64,000 nt of DNA. Origin: Nesterenkonia aurantiaca (GTDB lineage Bacteria; Actinomycetota; Actinomycetes; Actinomycetales; Micrococcaceae). Below are positions 1 to 11,261 of the stretch, one piece after another. The notes beneath the pieces were generated by a model that had not been told where the DNA came from, did no database searches, and saw only the letters and a program-made list of their open reading frames with translations. Numbering within the stretch: the stretch's first letter is position 1; each line of letters starts with the position of its first letter. The stretch is taken from positions 310,001 to 374,000 of the forward strand of contig NZ_SOAN01000001.1 in NCBI RefSeq assembly GCF_004364585.1, in the 5' to 3' direction. Made by a program: the position numbers and the translations under genes.

Positions 1-137
1 CGACCGTGACCGTCGAGGGCGAGGGCGATGACCTCACCTTCGACGACGCCGGCCTCGTCTGCGGCGGCGTGATGACCGCCAACGCCACCGTCTACATGGT
101 CGACGCTGTCCTGATGCCGGCAGCTGCCGAGGAGTGA
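1..137 (+). CDS. Fasciclin (FAS1) domain protein, C-terminal fragment
   Basis: Only the last 44 residues are in the window, read in the frame whose first full codon starts at base 3 and which stops with TGA at 135-137. The tail contains VCGGVMTANATVYMVD followed by VLMP. This is the signature end of the FAS1 fold in actinobacterial fasciclin lipoproteins such as mycobacterial MPT70/MPT83, in which a short hydrophobic strand precedes the C-terminus. These are usually secreted or lipid-anchored adhesion-type proteins. The gene lies directly upstream of a sigK/rskA pair, and in mycobacteria MPT70/MPT83 are SigK targets. The signal peptide and start are outside the window, so anchoring cannot be judged. 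Confidence 0.82.
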   Translation, partial: TVTVEGEGDDLTFDDAGLVCGGVMTANATVYMVDAVLMPAAAEE

Positions 138-189
138 TCCTCGCTGGGAGCGGTCGTTGAAGACCGTTCCTGACCAGGCCTGAATCGAA

Positions 190-240
190 GACGGCGGCGC
201 TCGGCACCCACCCATCTGTTGGGGTGCGGACGCCGCCGTC
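190..240 (+). terminator. Long stem-loop after the fasciclin gene
   Basis: A perfect 10-bp outer stem (GACGGCGGCG at 190-199 with CGCCGCCGTC at 231-240) encloses a second stem (GCACCC at 204-209 with GGGTGC at 222-227). It lies 50 bases after the fasciclin stop. No T-run follows, which is common for actinobacterial terminators. Confidence 0.6.
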
Positions 241-314
241 CTCGGTTGCGGTCACACAGCGGCCGGAACCGTTGGATGCAGAGATCACCCTCCGGGGTGT
301 GGCATCCTGTGGGG

Positions 315-923
315 ATGCATGAGACAGGAAATCTGGGGTCTGCCGCCGAGGGCGTGCATGCTCCGGTGGATGCCTCCGCGGATCCCTGCGGTGCTCTGCT
401 GCTGAAGATTCAGCAGGGTGATGAGCTCGCCTTCGAGCAGCTCTACCGGGAGCAGGGTTCGATCCTGTTGGCCACCGCGCTGCGAGTGCTGCGGAACAGA
501 TCGCTCGCGGAGGAGGTTCTCCAAGAGATCTTCACCGAGGTCTGGGTCAACTGTCACAGCTACCGCGCGCAGGTCGGCACCGGACGCGCATGGTTGACCA
601 CCATGTGTCGGCGCCGAGCGATCGACCGGGTCCGAGCGGTACAGGCCCAGCAGAACAGAGACTTCACCCAAGGGGTGAAGGAGGCCCACGTGGTGGAGCC
701 CGACGTCCAGGACACAGTCCTCACTCAGGTGGAGGCGGCCCGCGCGCAGACCGCGCTGCAGACCCTTCCCGAAGAGCAGGCCACCGCCATCGCGATGGCC
801 TACTACCAAGAGCTTTCACACTCCGAGATCGCGCAGCGACTTGATGTCCCACTCGGAACCGTGAAATCTAGAATACGAGACGGCATGCGAAGACTGAGGG
901 CCCAGCTAGGAGGTGCCGGATGA
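315..923 (+). CDS. sigK: ECF RNA polymerase sigma factor, SigK type
   Basis: This is a 202-residue extracytoplasmic-function sigma factor that would direct RNA polymerase to a small regulon. Region 2 spans about residues 25-100 (FEQLYREQGSILLATALRVL, then EEVLQEIFTEVW). Region 4 spans about 150-198 and has a clear helix-turn-helix (SHSEIAQRLDVPLGTVKSRI). An ATG at 219 would add 32 arginine-rich, low-complexity residues unlike the family, so I prefer the ATG at 315; there is no strong ribosome-binding site for either. The stop overlaps the start of rskA (ATGA), the usual arrangement for translationally coupled sigma/anti-sigma pairs. The assignment as SigK rests on the RskA partner and the fasciclin neighbour. 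Confidence 0.85.
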   Translation: MHETGNLGSAAEGVHAPVDASADPCGALLLKIQQGDELAFEQLYREQGSILLATALRVLRNRSLAEEVLQEIFTEVWVNCHSYRAQVGTGRAWLTTMCRRRAIDRVRAVQAQQNRDFTQGVKEAHVVEPDVQDTVLTQVEAARAQTALQTLPEEQATAIAMAYYQELSHSEIAQRLDVPLGTVKSRIRDGMRRLRAQLGGAG

Positions 924-1771
924 ACGCCGATCGCGAATACCTGGCAGCCGGCCTTGCCCTCGGGACGCTGGCAGACGCCGAGATGCTCGAGGCCCTTGAC
1001 CTCGAAGCCGCCGACCCCGATTTCGCCGAAGCTGTCGCGTCCTTCCATGAGACGCTCGGACTGCTCGCCGAGACCGACGACGCCGTCGCCCCCAGCGCCG
1101 AGACCTCCGCGGCGATCCTGAACATCCCGCGCCAGCACCAGCAGGCCGTTCCGGAGCGGGCGGCTCATACCGCCGACGCTGCCCAGGCTGAGACCGCTCA
1201 CGCCTCGACCCCTGATTCCAAGGCCCCTGACGCCACGACCCCCAGCTCCAAGAGCCCCAGCTCCACGGCCCATGACACCGCGAGCCCGGCTCGCCGTCGG
1301 CGTCCGAGCACCGCGCTCTTCGCCCTGGCCGCCTCCACGCTGCTGCTGATCTCCGCCGTGCTTGCGGGTGCGCTGATCAACCAGCAGCAGGACACCAGCC
1401 AGATCGAGGACTCGCTCACCGTGGCCGAGGCCGAGCGCGAACGTGCTGAGCGGCTGCTCAGCGCCTCGGATCTGGCCTTCATCGAAGCCGAGGTGACCGT
1501 GGGCGGGCAGCTCAATCTGGCCTACTCGGTCTCCGAGCAGATGCTGCACCTGACCCCGCACGATATGCCCGAGCTCGACGAGGATCAGACCATGCAGCTG
1601 TGGCTGATCGATGAGGAGGGCCCGCGCAGCGCCGGCCTGATGACCGGTGCAAGCACCGAGCTGCTGACGGACCTCCCGATGACCCAGGACATGACCTTCG
1701 GGGTCACCGTGGAGCCTGCGGGAGGCTCCGAGGAGCCGACCAGCGACCCAGTGGTGCTCGCGGATCTATAA
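920..1771 (+). CDS. rskA: Anti-sigma-K factor RskA
   Basis: A 283-residue single-pass membrane protein expected to hold SigK inactive until it is cleaved. The N-terminal 60 residues (ALGTLADAEMLEALDLEAAD onwards) match the cytoplasmic sigma-binding segment. Next comes a Pro/Ser/Thr/Ala-rich linker (about 75-125), one transmembrane helix at about 132-153 after an RRRR stretch, and the extracytoplasmic RskA C-terminal domain (about 180-283) with DQTMQLWLIDEEGPRSAGLM and GVTVEPAGGSEEPT. The start is fixed by AGGAGG at 908-913 and the ATGA overlap with sigK. RskA proteins are normally processed by regulated intramembrane proteolysis; no such protease gene is visible nearby. Confidence 0.9.
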   Translation: MNADREYLAAGLALGTLADAEMLEALDLEAADPDFAEAVASFHETLGLLAETDDAVAPSAETSAAILNIPRQHQQAVPERAAHTADAAQAETAHASTPDSKAPDATTPSSKSPSSTAHDTASPARRRRPSTALFALAASTLLLISAVLAGALINQQQDTSQIEDSLTVAEAERERAERLLSASDLAFIEAEVTVGGQLNLAYSVSEQMLHLTPHDMPELDEDQTMQLWLIDEEGPRSAGLMTGASTELLTDLPMTQDMTFGVTVEPAGGSEEPTSDPVVLADL

Positions 1772-1819
1772 CCTGGGCTCGAGGACCATCCAAAGGCGCT
1801 TCCGCTCCGAACTCAGGAC

Positions 1820-3505
1820 ATGACCGAGACAGTGCACGAGACCCCAGGAACCACCGGCCGCGGACACTCACGACCGCCCACACGCCGGCGGCAGGTGATA
1901 CCGCACCTGATCGCTGGGGTCCTCGCCGCCGCGATCTTCCTCGGTGTGGCAGATCTGATCTCTCAGCTCTTCGGCCCGGCGTCCTCACCGCTGGTCTCGC
2001 TGGGCTCCACGATCATCACGCTCTCCCCCAGCTGGCTGCAAGACTTCGCGATCTCCTACTTCGGCAGCAACAACAAGCTGGTGCTCTACCTCAGCATGGG
2101 CGTGGTCGGGATGATCCTGGCCGCCGCGATCGGGGCACTGGCTCGACGCAGCCTGCGCCTGGGCGCGATCCTGTTCTCCGCCGTCGCGCTGGTCCTGCTG
2201 ATCGTGGTGCTGCTGCGGCCCGAGAGCTCCCCGCTGGACGTGGTGCCCACGCTGATCGGCGCCGGGCTCGGCCTCCTGAGCCTGCTGCTGCTCAGCGGCG
2301 CCGCCACCGGGCTCACCCGGGCGGTGGCGGCGGATCGTGTGGATCAAGCTGACCCTGTGGACCGGGACCGCCCGGCGCGGACCCGGCGCGCCAGCACGAG
2401 CCGTCCCAGCACCGAGGACGAGCGTGCCCACTCCCGGCGTCGCTTCCTGAGCCTGGCTGCCGTGGGGACCGCCGTCGCCGCCGGCTCGATCACCTTCGGA
2501 CGCTCGGTCAATGCCTTCGGCGTGGGCGCCGGAGAGGCGGCGGCACGCCTGGTGCTGCCCACTCCCGCGGTGCGCGCCCCCGCCATCCCGGCCGGCGCCA
2601 GCGTCGGCGTGGACGGGATGCCTCCGTTCATCACCCCGAACAGCGACTTCTACCGGATCGACACCGCGCTGGTGGTCCCGGAGCTCTCACCTCAGGACTG
2701 GACGCTGCGGATCCACGGCCTGGTCGAGGAAGAGGTCACGATCGACATGACCGAGCTGCTCGACCTGCCGCTCGAGGAGCACCACATCACTTTGGCCTGC
2801 GTCTCGAACCCGGTGGGCGGAGACCTGCTCGGCAACGCCACCTGGCTGGGCTACCCGATCCGCGAGCTGCTTGCCCGGGCTCGTCCGCTGGGCGAGGCCG
2901 ATATGGTGCTCTCCCGGTCGATCGACGGCTGGACGGCGTCGACCCCGCTGGAGGTGCTCACCGACGAGGACCGCGCCTGCCTGCTCGCGGTGGGCATGAA
3001 CGGCGAGCCGCTGCCCGCCCAGCACGGCTACCCGGCCCGGCTGGTGGTCCCAGGCCTCTACGGCTACGTCTCGGCCACCAAATGGGTCACCGAGCTGGAG
3101 GTCACTCGCTTCGACGCGGAGACCGCCTACTGGACCGACCGCGGCTGGGACGCCGAGGGACCGATCCTGGTCGCCTCCCGCATCGATGTGCCCCGCCCGC
3201 TGGCCCGGGTCTCCAGCGGCGAGGAGCTCGTCGTCGCCGGCAGCGCCTGGGCCCAGCACGAGGGCATCGAAGCCGTGGAGCTGCGCCTGGACGACGGCGA
3301 GTGGGAGTCCGTCGAGCTGGCCGACGAGGTCAACATCGACACCTGGCGGCAGTGGCGCCACACCTTCGCCGACGTCGAATCCGGACGGCACTCGGTGTCG
3401 GTCCGCGCGATCAACGCCGCCGGGGAGACCCAGACCGATGAACGCCGGGACCCGATCCCGAACGCCGCCACGGGTCAGCACCGGATCGAGTTCAGCGTGG
3501 AGTGA
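1820..3505 (+). CDS. Membrane-anchored molybdopterin-dependent oxidoreductase (sulfite oxidase/YedY fold)
   Basis: 561 residues. The first 230 residues hold four or five hydrophobic helices (for example VIPHLIAGVLAAAIFLGVAD and LVLYLSMGVVGMILAAAIGA), and a further one follows an internal SRRRFL twin-arginine-like motif near residue 207. The rest is a sulfite-oxidase-type molybdopterin domain with the conserved ACVSNPVGG loop, whose Cys327 would ligate molybdenum, and GLYGYVSATKWVTELEV. The C-terminal 110 residues form the immunoglobulin-like Mo-cofactor dimerisation domain. The substrate is unknown; relatives include MsrP/YedY, which repairs oxidised methionine outside the membrane. It follows rskA on the same strand after 48 bases and may belong to the SigK regulon. 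The neighbouring modAB genes would supply molybdate. The last 14 bases overlap the convergent aminotransferase. Confidence 0.88.
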   Translation: MTETVHETPGTTGRGHSRPPTRRRQVIPHLIAGVLAAAIFLGVADLISQLFGPASSPLVSLGSTIITLSPSWLQDFAISYFGSNNKLVLYLSMGVVGMILAAAIGALARRSLRLGAILFSAVALVLLIVVLLRPESSPLDVVPTLIGAGLGLLSLLLLSGAATGLTRAVAADRVDQADPVDRDRPARTRRASTSRPSTEDERAHSRRRFLSLAAVGTAVAAGSITFGRSVNAFGVGAGEAAARLVLPTPAVRAPAIPAGASVGVDGMPPFITPNSDFYRIDTALVVPELSPQDWTLRIHGLVEEEVTIDMTELLDLPLEEHHITLACVSNPVGGDLLGNATWLGYPIRELLARARPLGEADMVLSRSIDGWTASTPLEVLTDEDRACLLAVGMNGEPLPAQHGYPARLVVPGLYGYVSATKWVTELEVTRFDAETAYWTDRGWDAEGPILVASRIDVPRPLARVSSGEELVVAGSAWAQHEGIEAVELRLDDGEWESVELADEVNIDTWRQWRHTFADVESGRHSVSVRAINAAGETQTDERRDPIPNAATGQHRIEFSVE

Positions 3506-4700
3506 TCGGCTGCGCAGCAGGCTCGACCTGCTCCGCCTGGAAGGCAAGAATCCGGCGCAGCCCCTCCGCGACCACCGCCTCCCCCGGGGCCAGGCTGAGC
3601 CGGACCCAGTGGTGTCCCGCCACAGGATCGAAGTCGGTGCCCGGCACGACGGCGACGCCGGCGCTCTCCAGCAGCGCCGCGCAGTAGCTCGGGGAGTCCT
3701 TGAACCGCCGGAGCTGCTCGCCCAGGTGGGCGTATACGTAGAAGGCGCCATCGGCCGGGGCCACCTCGCCCCAGCCCAGTTGTGGAATCAGTCCCAGCAC
3801 CCGCTCCCGTGCCGCGGCATACCCGCTGACCTGGGACGCGGCGAAGTCGAGCGAGGCCGGCGTGAAGGCCTGCACGGCCGCTAGCTGGGTGGCGTGCGGC
3901 GGACACAGGGCCACATTGCCGGCGAGTCTGGAGACCGGATCCACCAGATGATCGGGGAGCACCATCCAGCCCAGTCTCCAACCGGGCATCCCCCAGTACT
4001 TGGAGAAGGACGAGATCACCACGGCCTCCTGGCCCATCTCGGCGGCGCTCACGTTCTCCGCCCCATAGCTGATCCCGTGGTAGATCTCATCGCTGATCAG
4101 CTGGACCCCGTGATCGGCGCACCAGGCGGTGAGTTCAGCCAGCTGTCCGCGTCCGACCATGGTGCCGGTGGGATTCGCCGGGGAGGCCAGGATCAGCCCC
4201 GCCAGGCTGTCGCCGGCGTCGAGCTGTGCCTGCAGCTGGGCGATCGTCGGCTGGAAGCGCTCATGCGGGCCGCAGTCGAGGTCCACCACCTCGATGCCGA
4301 GCGCGGTGAGGATGTTGCGGTAGGCGGGGTAGCCGGGACGGGCCAGCGCGACCCGGTCCCCCGGATCGAAGGCCGCCAGGAAGCTGAGCATGAAGGCTCC
4401 GGAGGACCCGGTGGTGATCGCGATCCGCGAGGGCGGCACGGTCACCCCGTACCAGTCTGCGTAGTGCTGGGCGATCGCCTCCCGCAGCGGGGCGATCCCC
4501 ATCGCAGCGGTGTAGTTGAGCACCGTGTTCTCCGCATGGATCGCCGCGGCGGCCTGGTTCACCCCCACTGGGGCCCCGGAGCCGGGCTCCCCCGCGGTCA
4601 GCGAGACGACATCCTTTCCGGCGGCGCGCATCACATCGATCCGGGCCAGGATGCTCATCACCTCGAATCCGGGCACCTGTGATCTCTGCGAGGGCATCAT
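3492..4700 (-). CDS. Pyridoxal-phosphate-dependent aminotransferase (class I/II)
   Basis: A 402-residue fold-type I aminotransferase. Lys234 in SSFSKYWGMPGWRLGW is the Schiff-base lysine. SPANPTGT, ISDEIYHGI and the N-terminal VVSLTAGEPGSGAP are standard cofactor- and substrate-site motifs of the AspC/AlaA-like group. The amino-group donor cannot be told from sequence. The gene is divergent from modA, with start codons 26 bases apart. Its predicted -10 hexamer TAGGCT sits exactly six bases before the ATG, so translation may be leaderless. Its 3' end overlaps the convergent molybdoenzyme by 14 bases. A second ATG directly follows the first, so the start could be one codon later. Confidence 0.87.
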   Translation of the reverse strand: MMPSQRSQVPGFEVMSILARIDVMRAAGKDVVSLTAGEPGSGAPVGVNQAAAAIHAENTVLNYTAAMGIAPLREAIAQHYADWYGVTVPPSRIAITTGSSGAFMLSFLAAFDPGDRVALARPGYPAYRNILTALGIEVVDLDCGPHERFQPTIAQLQAQLDAGDSLAGLILASPANPTGTMVGRGQLAELTAWCADHGVQLISDEIYHGISYGAENVSAAEMGQEAVVISSFSKYWGMPGWRLGWMVLPDHLVDPVSRLAGNVALCPPHATQLAAVQAFTPASLDFAASQVSGYAAARERVLGLIPQLGWGEVAPADGAFYVYAHLGEQLRRFKDSPSYCAALLESAGVAVVPGTDFDPVAGHHWVRLSLAPGEAVVAEGLRRILAFQAEQVEPAAQPITPR

Positions 4701-4706
4701 CGCTCC

Positions 4707-4718
4707 AGCCTATAGACT
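4707..4718. promoter_or_regulatory. Overlapping divergent -10 elements (aminotransferase / modA)
   Basis: On the minus strand TAGGCT (4712-4707) is followed by six bases and the aminotransferase ATG at 4700. On the plus strand TAGACT (4713-4718) is followed by eight bases and the modA ATG at 4727. Both are extended by the shared TATA at 4711-4714. Neither start has a convincing Shine-Dalgarno sequence, which fits leaderless transcripts. Polymerase could hardly occupy both at once. Confidence 0.5.
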
Positions 4719-4726
4719 CACTGCCT

Positions 4727-5548
4727 ATGCGCCGCTCAGCCAGGACCCGACTGCTCCCCGGCGCGCTGCTGCTGGTGCTGCTCTCCGGCTGCGCGAATTC
4801 CCCGGATTCAAGCGCCCCGGATTCAAGGGCCTCCGATTCAGACACTCCCGACGCCGAGACCGGGCAGCCGCTGCGGGTCTTCGCGGCCGCCTCGCTCCAG
4901 CAGGTGCTGGACCCCCTGGTCCAGGAGTTCACCGAGAGGACCGGCGCCCAGGTCCAGCTCAGCTCCGCGGGCTCCGCCGACCTGCTCTCGCAGCTGGAAC
5001 AGGGCGCTGAGGCAGACGTCTTCATCCCGGCTGACGAGCCGACCATGGAGCGTGCCCAGGACGCCTCCCTGATCCAGCCGACCGCCTCGGTCATCGCCTC
5101 GAACACCCTGGTCATCGCGGTGCCTTCGGGCAATCCCGGTCGGATCGGAACCTTGGCGGATCTCGCCGACCCGGAACACGCGCTGGTCCTCTGCGCCCCC
5201 CAGGTCCCGTGCGGCACGGTGGCGCAGCAGGTGGCACAGGCTGCTGGGGTGGCCCTGGCTCCGGACAGCGAGGAGCTGGCGGTCACCGATGTGCTGGGCA
5301 AGGTCCGCAGCGCCGAGGCCGACGCCGGCCTGGTCTACTCCACCGATGCGCTGCGCGCCGGTGCGGAGGTCGAGACCATCCTCATCGAGGAGGCCGCCGA
5401 GTTCCCGAACCGGTATCCGGCGGCCGTGCTGGCCGAAGCCGAGCAGCCGGAGCTCGCCGGGGAGTTCATCGAGCTGCTGCTCAGCGAGTCCGGCCAGTCG
5501 GAGCTGGAGCAGGCCGGGTTCAGCCCGGCACCCGAGGCCTCCGGATGA
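4727..5548 (+). CDS. modA: Molybdate ABC transporter substrate-binding lipoprotein
   Basis: 273 residues. The signal peptide ends in the lipobox LLSGC (Cys22), followed by a Ser/Asp-rich linker. The mature protein starts with [18 protein letters not shown], continues with [28 protein letters not shown] and [11 protein letters not shown], and contains [19 protein letters not shown]; this order is typical of ModA. It would capture molybdate or tungstate outside the cell. An upstream in-frame ATG at 4679 would put 16 unlikely residues before the signal peptide and overlap the divergent gene, so 4727 is preferred. The stop overlaps the modB start (ATGA). Confidence 0.9.
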   Translation: MRRSARTRLLPGALLLVLLSGCANSPDSSAPDSRASDSDTPDAETGQPLRVFAAASLQQVLDPLVQEFTERTGAQVQLSSAGSADLLSQLEQGAEADVFIPADEPTMERAQDASLIQPTASVIASNTLVIAVPSGNPGRIGTLADLADPEHALVLCAPQVPCGTVAQQVAQAAGVALAPDSEELAVTDVLGKVRSAEADAGLVYSTDALRAGAEVETILIEEAAEFPNRYPAAVLAEAEQPELAGEFIELLLSESGQSELEQAGFSPAPEASG

Positions 5549-6310
5549 GCCGGCGACCGGCCGGCGGGGCAGCCTTGCCGCGCTGGGTCCTGATCCCCGC
5601 CGCCGCGGCCGCGGTGTTCATCCTGCTGCCCATCCTCGCTCTGCTGACCCGGATCGAGCTCGCCGAGCTTCCCAGCCTGCTCAGCTCGGAGGCGGCGCTG
5701 TCCGCGCTGTGGCTGAGTCTGCGCACCGCAGTGGCGGCCACGCTGCTGTGCACCGTACTCGGCGTGCCGCTCGCCCTGGTGCTCAGCCACGCCACCTTCC
5801 GCGGCAGCGGGATCCTGCGCACCCTGATCCTGCTGCCACTGGTGCTGCCCCCGGTGATCGGGGGCATCGCGCTGCTGAACACCTTCGGCCGGCAGGGACT
5901 GCTCGGTGAGAGTCTCGAGCTGCTCGGCGTGCAGATCGCATTCTCCACCGCTGCGGTGGTGCTGGCACAGACCTTCGTGTCGCTGCCGTTCATGGTGATC
6001 GCCGTGGAGTCGGCGCTGCGCGGGGTGCAGAAGGAGGTGATGGAGGCCGCCGTCGTCGACGGGGCCGGGCCCACCCAGCTGCTGCGCAGCATCGTGCTGC
6101 CGCTGATCCTCCCTGGGCTGGCCTCCGGGGTGGTGCTGGCCTTCGCCCGTTCCCTCGGCGAGTTCGGCGCGACGATCGCCTTCGCAGGAAGCCTGCAGGG
6201 AGTCACCCGCACGCTTCCGCTGGAAATCTACCTGCAGCGTGAGACCGATCCGGATGCGGCCGTGGCGCTCTCGGTGCTGCTGATCCTGGTGGCGGTGGTC
6301 GTGATCGGTC

Positions 6311-8716
<2,406 letters not shown>

Positions 8717-8787
8717 CTCAGTCCCTCGATCTCAGTCCCTTGATCTCAGACTTCTCTGGCTGTTCTTCCGTCGCCGTTCTTCCGCCG

Positions 8788-10188
8788 CTACTCTTCCGCG
8801 GCGGCGAGCTGGCCGCAGGCGCCGTCGATCTCCTTGCCCCGGGTGTCGCGCAGCGTGGTCGGCACCCCGAGGGACTCGAGCCGGTTCACGAAGGCGCGCA
8901 TCACCTCGGGCTCCGAGGAGGTCCAGATCGAGCCCGGCGTGGGGTTCAGCGGGATCGGGTTCACGTGCACCCAGCCGCGGCCCCGGGCGTTGAGCTTCTC
9001 GGCCAGCAGCTCGGCGCGCCACTGGTGATCGTTCATGTCCTTGATCAGCGCGTACTCGATGGAGACCCGCCGACCGGTGGTCTTGTAGTAGTAGTACGCG
9101 GCGTCGATGGCTTCATCGGCCTTCCAGCGCGAGTTCACCGGGATCAGCTCGTCGCGCAGCTCATCGTCGGGGGCGTGCAGGCTCAGCGCGAAGGTGATCG
9201 GCAGGTTCTCCTCGGCGAGCTTCCGGATCGCCGGGACCAGCCCCACGGTGGAGATGGTGATCCCGCGGGCGCTCATCCCGAGGCCCTCCGGGGCGGGGTC
9301 CACCATGCGGCGCACCGCGTTCATCACGCGCTTATAGTTCGCCAGCGGCTCGCCCATCCCCATGAACACGATGTTGGAGACCCGCTGTGGGCCCACACCC
9401 GAGGACGACGACGCGCCCTTGCCTGCGGCTGCCGACTCCTCGGACTCGGCGAAGTCGGTCTCCTCGCCCAGGGCTGCGTGGTCCGCCTCATCAGCGATCT
9501 CCGCAGCGTTGGGGGCGTCGAGCTCCCCGGCGGCGATCGCCCGGTTGGCCTGGACGATCTGATCCACGATCTCGGCGCTGGACATGTTTCGGGTCAGCCC
9601 GTTCTGCCCGGTGGCGCAGAAGGGGCAGTTCATCCCGCAGCCACACTGCGAGGAGATGCACAGCGTGATCCGGCTGCGATAGCGCATCAGCACCGACTCG
9701 ACCATGGCGCCGTCGAAGAGCCGCCAGAGGAACTTGATCGTGGCGCCGTCGTCGGTCTTGAGCCGGCGGACCTCGGTGAGCAGCGGCGGCAGAAACTCCT
9801 CGACCAGCTGCTCCCGGGTCTCCGCGGGCAGATCGGTCATCTTCTCCGGGTCTGAGGTGTAGTGCCGGAAGTAGTGCACCGAGAGCTGCTTGGCGCGGAA
9901 GCCGGAGATGCCCAGCTCCTTGGCGCGCGCGGTGCGCTCATCCAGGGTCATGTCCGCCAGGTGCTTAGGCGGCTGCTTGACCTTGGGCTGGGCGAACTGC
10001 AGCTTCGGCCGGCCCTCGGCGTCCATGGGCTGCTGCCAGCCCTCGGCCTTGGGCCGGATCTGCGGCCGGGCCGAGTCGACGGGCGCCCCGGCGGCCGCTG
10101 TTCTGGGCGCCCCGGCGCCGGAGCGGGCCGAGCCCTGCTTGGGCGCGGAGCTGGACGGTTCGGGGCGTGGGTTCTTCGAAGGTGACAT
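8788..10188 (-). CDS. rlmN: Dual-specificity RNA methyltransferase RlmN (radical SAM)
   Basis: A 466-residue radical-SAM enzyme that methylates C2 of A2503 in 23S rRNA and of A37 in some tRNAs. The iron-sulfur motif CGMNCPFC (CxxxCxxC) and [11 protein letters not shown] are diagnostic; [14 protein letters not shown] and [12 protein letters not shown] follow in family order. It is about 90 residues longer than E. coli RlmN for two reasons. There is a basic Ala/Pro/Ser-rich N-terminal extension (about 1-75), and an acidic Ser/Glu/Ala-rich insertion (about 221-267) between the [10 protein letters not shown] helix and [10 protein letters not shown] recall a similar insertion in other Micrococcaceae. 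It is downstream of no obvious partner; the gap to the UvrA-like gene (71 bases) contains a 14-bp imperfect direct repeat. Confidence 0.93.
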   Translation of the reverse strand: MSPSKNPRPEPSSSAPKQGSARSGAGAPRTAAAGAPVDSARPQIRPKAEGWQQPMDAEGRPKLQFAQPKVKQPPKHLADMTLDERTARAKELGISGFRAKQLSVHYFRHYTSDPEKMTDLPAETREQLVEEFLPPLLTEVRRLKTDDGATIKFLWRLFDGAMVESVLMRYRSRITLCISSQCGCGMNCPFCATGQNGLTRNMSSAEIVDQIVQANRAIAAGELDAPNAAEIADEADHAALGEETDFAESEESAAAGKGASSSSGVGPQRVSNIVFMGMGEPLANYKRVMNAVRRMVDPAPEGLGMSARGITISTVGLVPAIRKLAEENLPITFALSLHAPDDELRDELIPVNSRWKADEAIDAAYYYYKTTGRRVSIEYALIKDMNDHQWRAELLAEKLNARGRGWVHVNPIPLNPTPGSIWTSSEPEVMRAFVNRLESLGVPTTLRDTRGKEIDGACGQLAAAEE

Positions 10189-10259
10189 CGCATTGATTGT
10201 CCCACGGGCGCGGGTGTTCCGGTATGCCCGCTCCGCAGTCCACCTGGCAGCCGGTGCGC

Positions 10260-11261
10260 TCAGCTGGCGCGGCCCTGTTTCCAGTAGCCCATGAAGGAGA
10301 CCTGCTTGCGGCTGAGCCCGATGTCCTTGACCAGATGTCGGCGCAGACCGGTGATCACCCCGGCCTCCCCGGCCAGCCAGGCGTACTCGCGGAAGCCGTC
10401 GGCGTCGCCGACCTCCCAGAGCAGGTCTCCCTCGGCGAGCTCAGCGAGATCCTCTGCGCCGGAGGGCGCACCCACCGGTTCACCGCGGGTCGGCTGCCAG
10501 GAGGAGCGGCGCTGGGCGAAGATCTCGGCGCGACGCCGGCCCCAGTTCTGCACCGCGCTGGTCAGCGGCTCACCGCGCGGGGCGCCCTCTCGGGGCAACC
10601 AGTAGATCTCCACGCCGGAGCGGTTGACCACATCAAGGGCATCCGCCCGGGTGGGTATCTCCAGGTAGGCCTCGCCATGGATCCGTTCGGGCAGCGTCTC
10701 CAGGATCGCGCAGATCGCGGGCACCGCGGTCTCGTCCCCGGCCAGCAGGACGTCCCGGGCGGTGTGCGGGTTGAACTCGATGCCGCCGCCGGCTCGGGCG
10801 GAGCGACCGTCGGGGCCGATGATGACCAGCTCATCGCCGATCTCGGCGCGCATCGCCCAGGCGGAGGCCGGGCCCTCGGTGCCGTGGACCACGAAGTCCA
10901 CGTCGATCTGGTGCTCCCGGGGGCGGATATTGCGCACGGTGTAGGTCCTGATCGGATTGCGCTGCGCCTCGGGAAGCTGACGCCAGGTGTTGTACCAGGC
11001 CATCATCTCCGGCTGCGGCTCCTGGAAGAGCCCCAGCTCGGGCAGCGTCCCGTCGGCGCGAGGCAGCAGCAGCTTGATCCGCTGGTCCAGCCCACCGGTG
11101 TGGAAGTGCCGCAGCTCCTCGGCCTCCAAGGTGAAGCGCAGGTAGTTCGGGCTCAGCCGCTGGAGGTCCGCGACGACCGTGGAATACGCGCGCTGCGGAT
11201 TCAGCGTGGCGGCCCCGGCTGCGGGCTCCACCAGTGCGGCGCGGCTTGAGCGCAGACTCAT
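10260..11261 (-). CDS. Siderophore-interacting protein (FAD-dependent ferric reductase, ViuB-like)
   Basis: 333 residues in the ferredoxin-reductase-like SIP family. It has an N-terminal FAD-binding barrel ([20 protein letters not shown], then [10 protein letters not shown] where the RxYT motif binds the flavin) and a C-terminal NAD(P)H domain ([19 protein letters not shown]). The ending FMGYWKQGR is also typical. It would release iron from imported ferric siderophore in the cytoplasm. The start overlaps the stop of the binding-protein gene by 4 bases, so both are one operon. A roughly 50-residue region (about 225-275) rich in Ala/Glu/Arg is less conserved in appearance. Confidence 0.9.
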   Translation of the reverse strand: MSLRSSRAALVEPAAGAATLNPQRAYSTVVADLQRLSPNYLRFTLEAEELRHFHTGGLDQRIKLLLPRADGTLPELGLFQEPQPEMMAWYNTWRQLPEAQRNPIRTYTVRNIRPREHQIDVDFVVHGTEGPASAWAMRAEIGDELVIIGPDGRSARAGGGIEFNPHTARDVLLAGDETAVPAICAILETLPERIHGEAYLEIPTRADALDVVNRSGVEIYWLPREGAPRGEPLTSAVQNWGRRRAEIFAQRRSSWQPTRGEPVGAPSGAEDLAELAEGDLLWEVGDADGFREYAWLAGEAGVITGLRRHLVKDIGLSRKQVSFMGYWKQGRAS

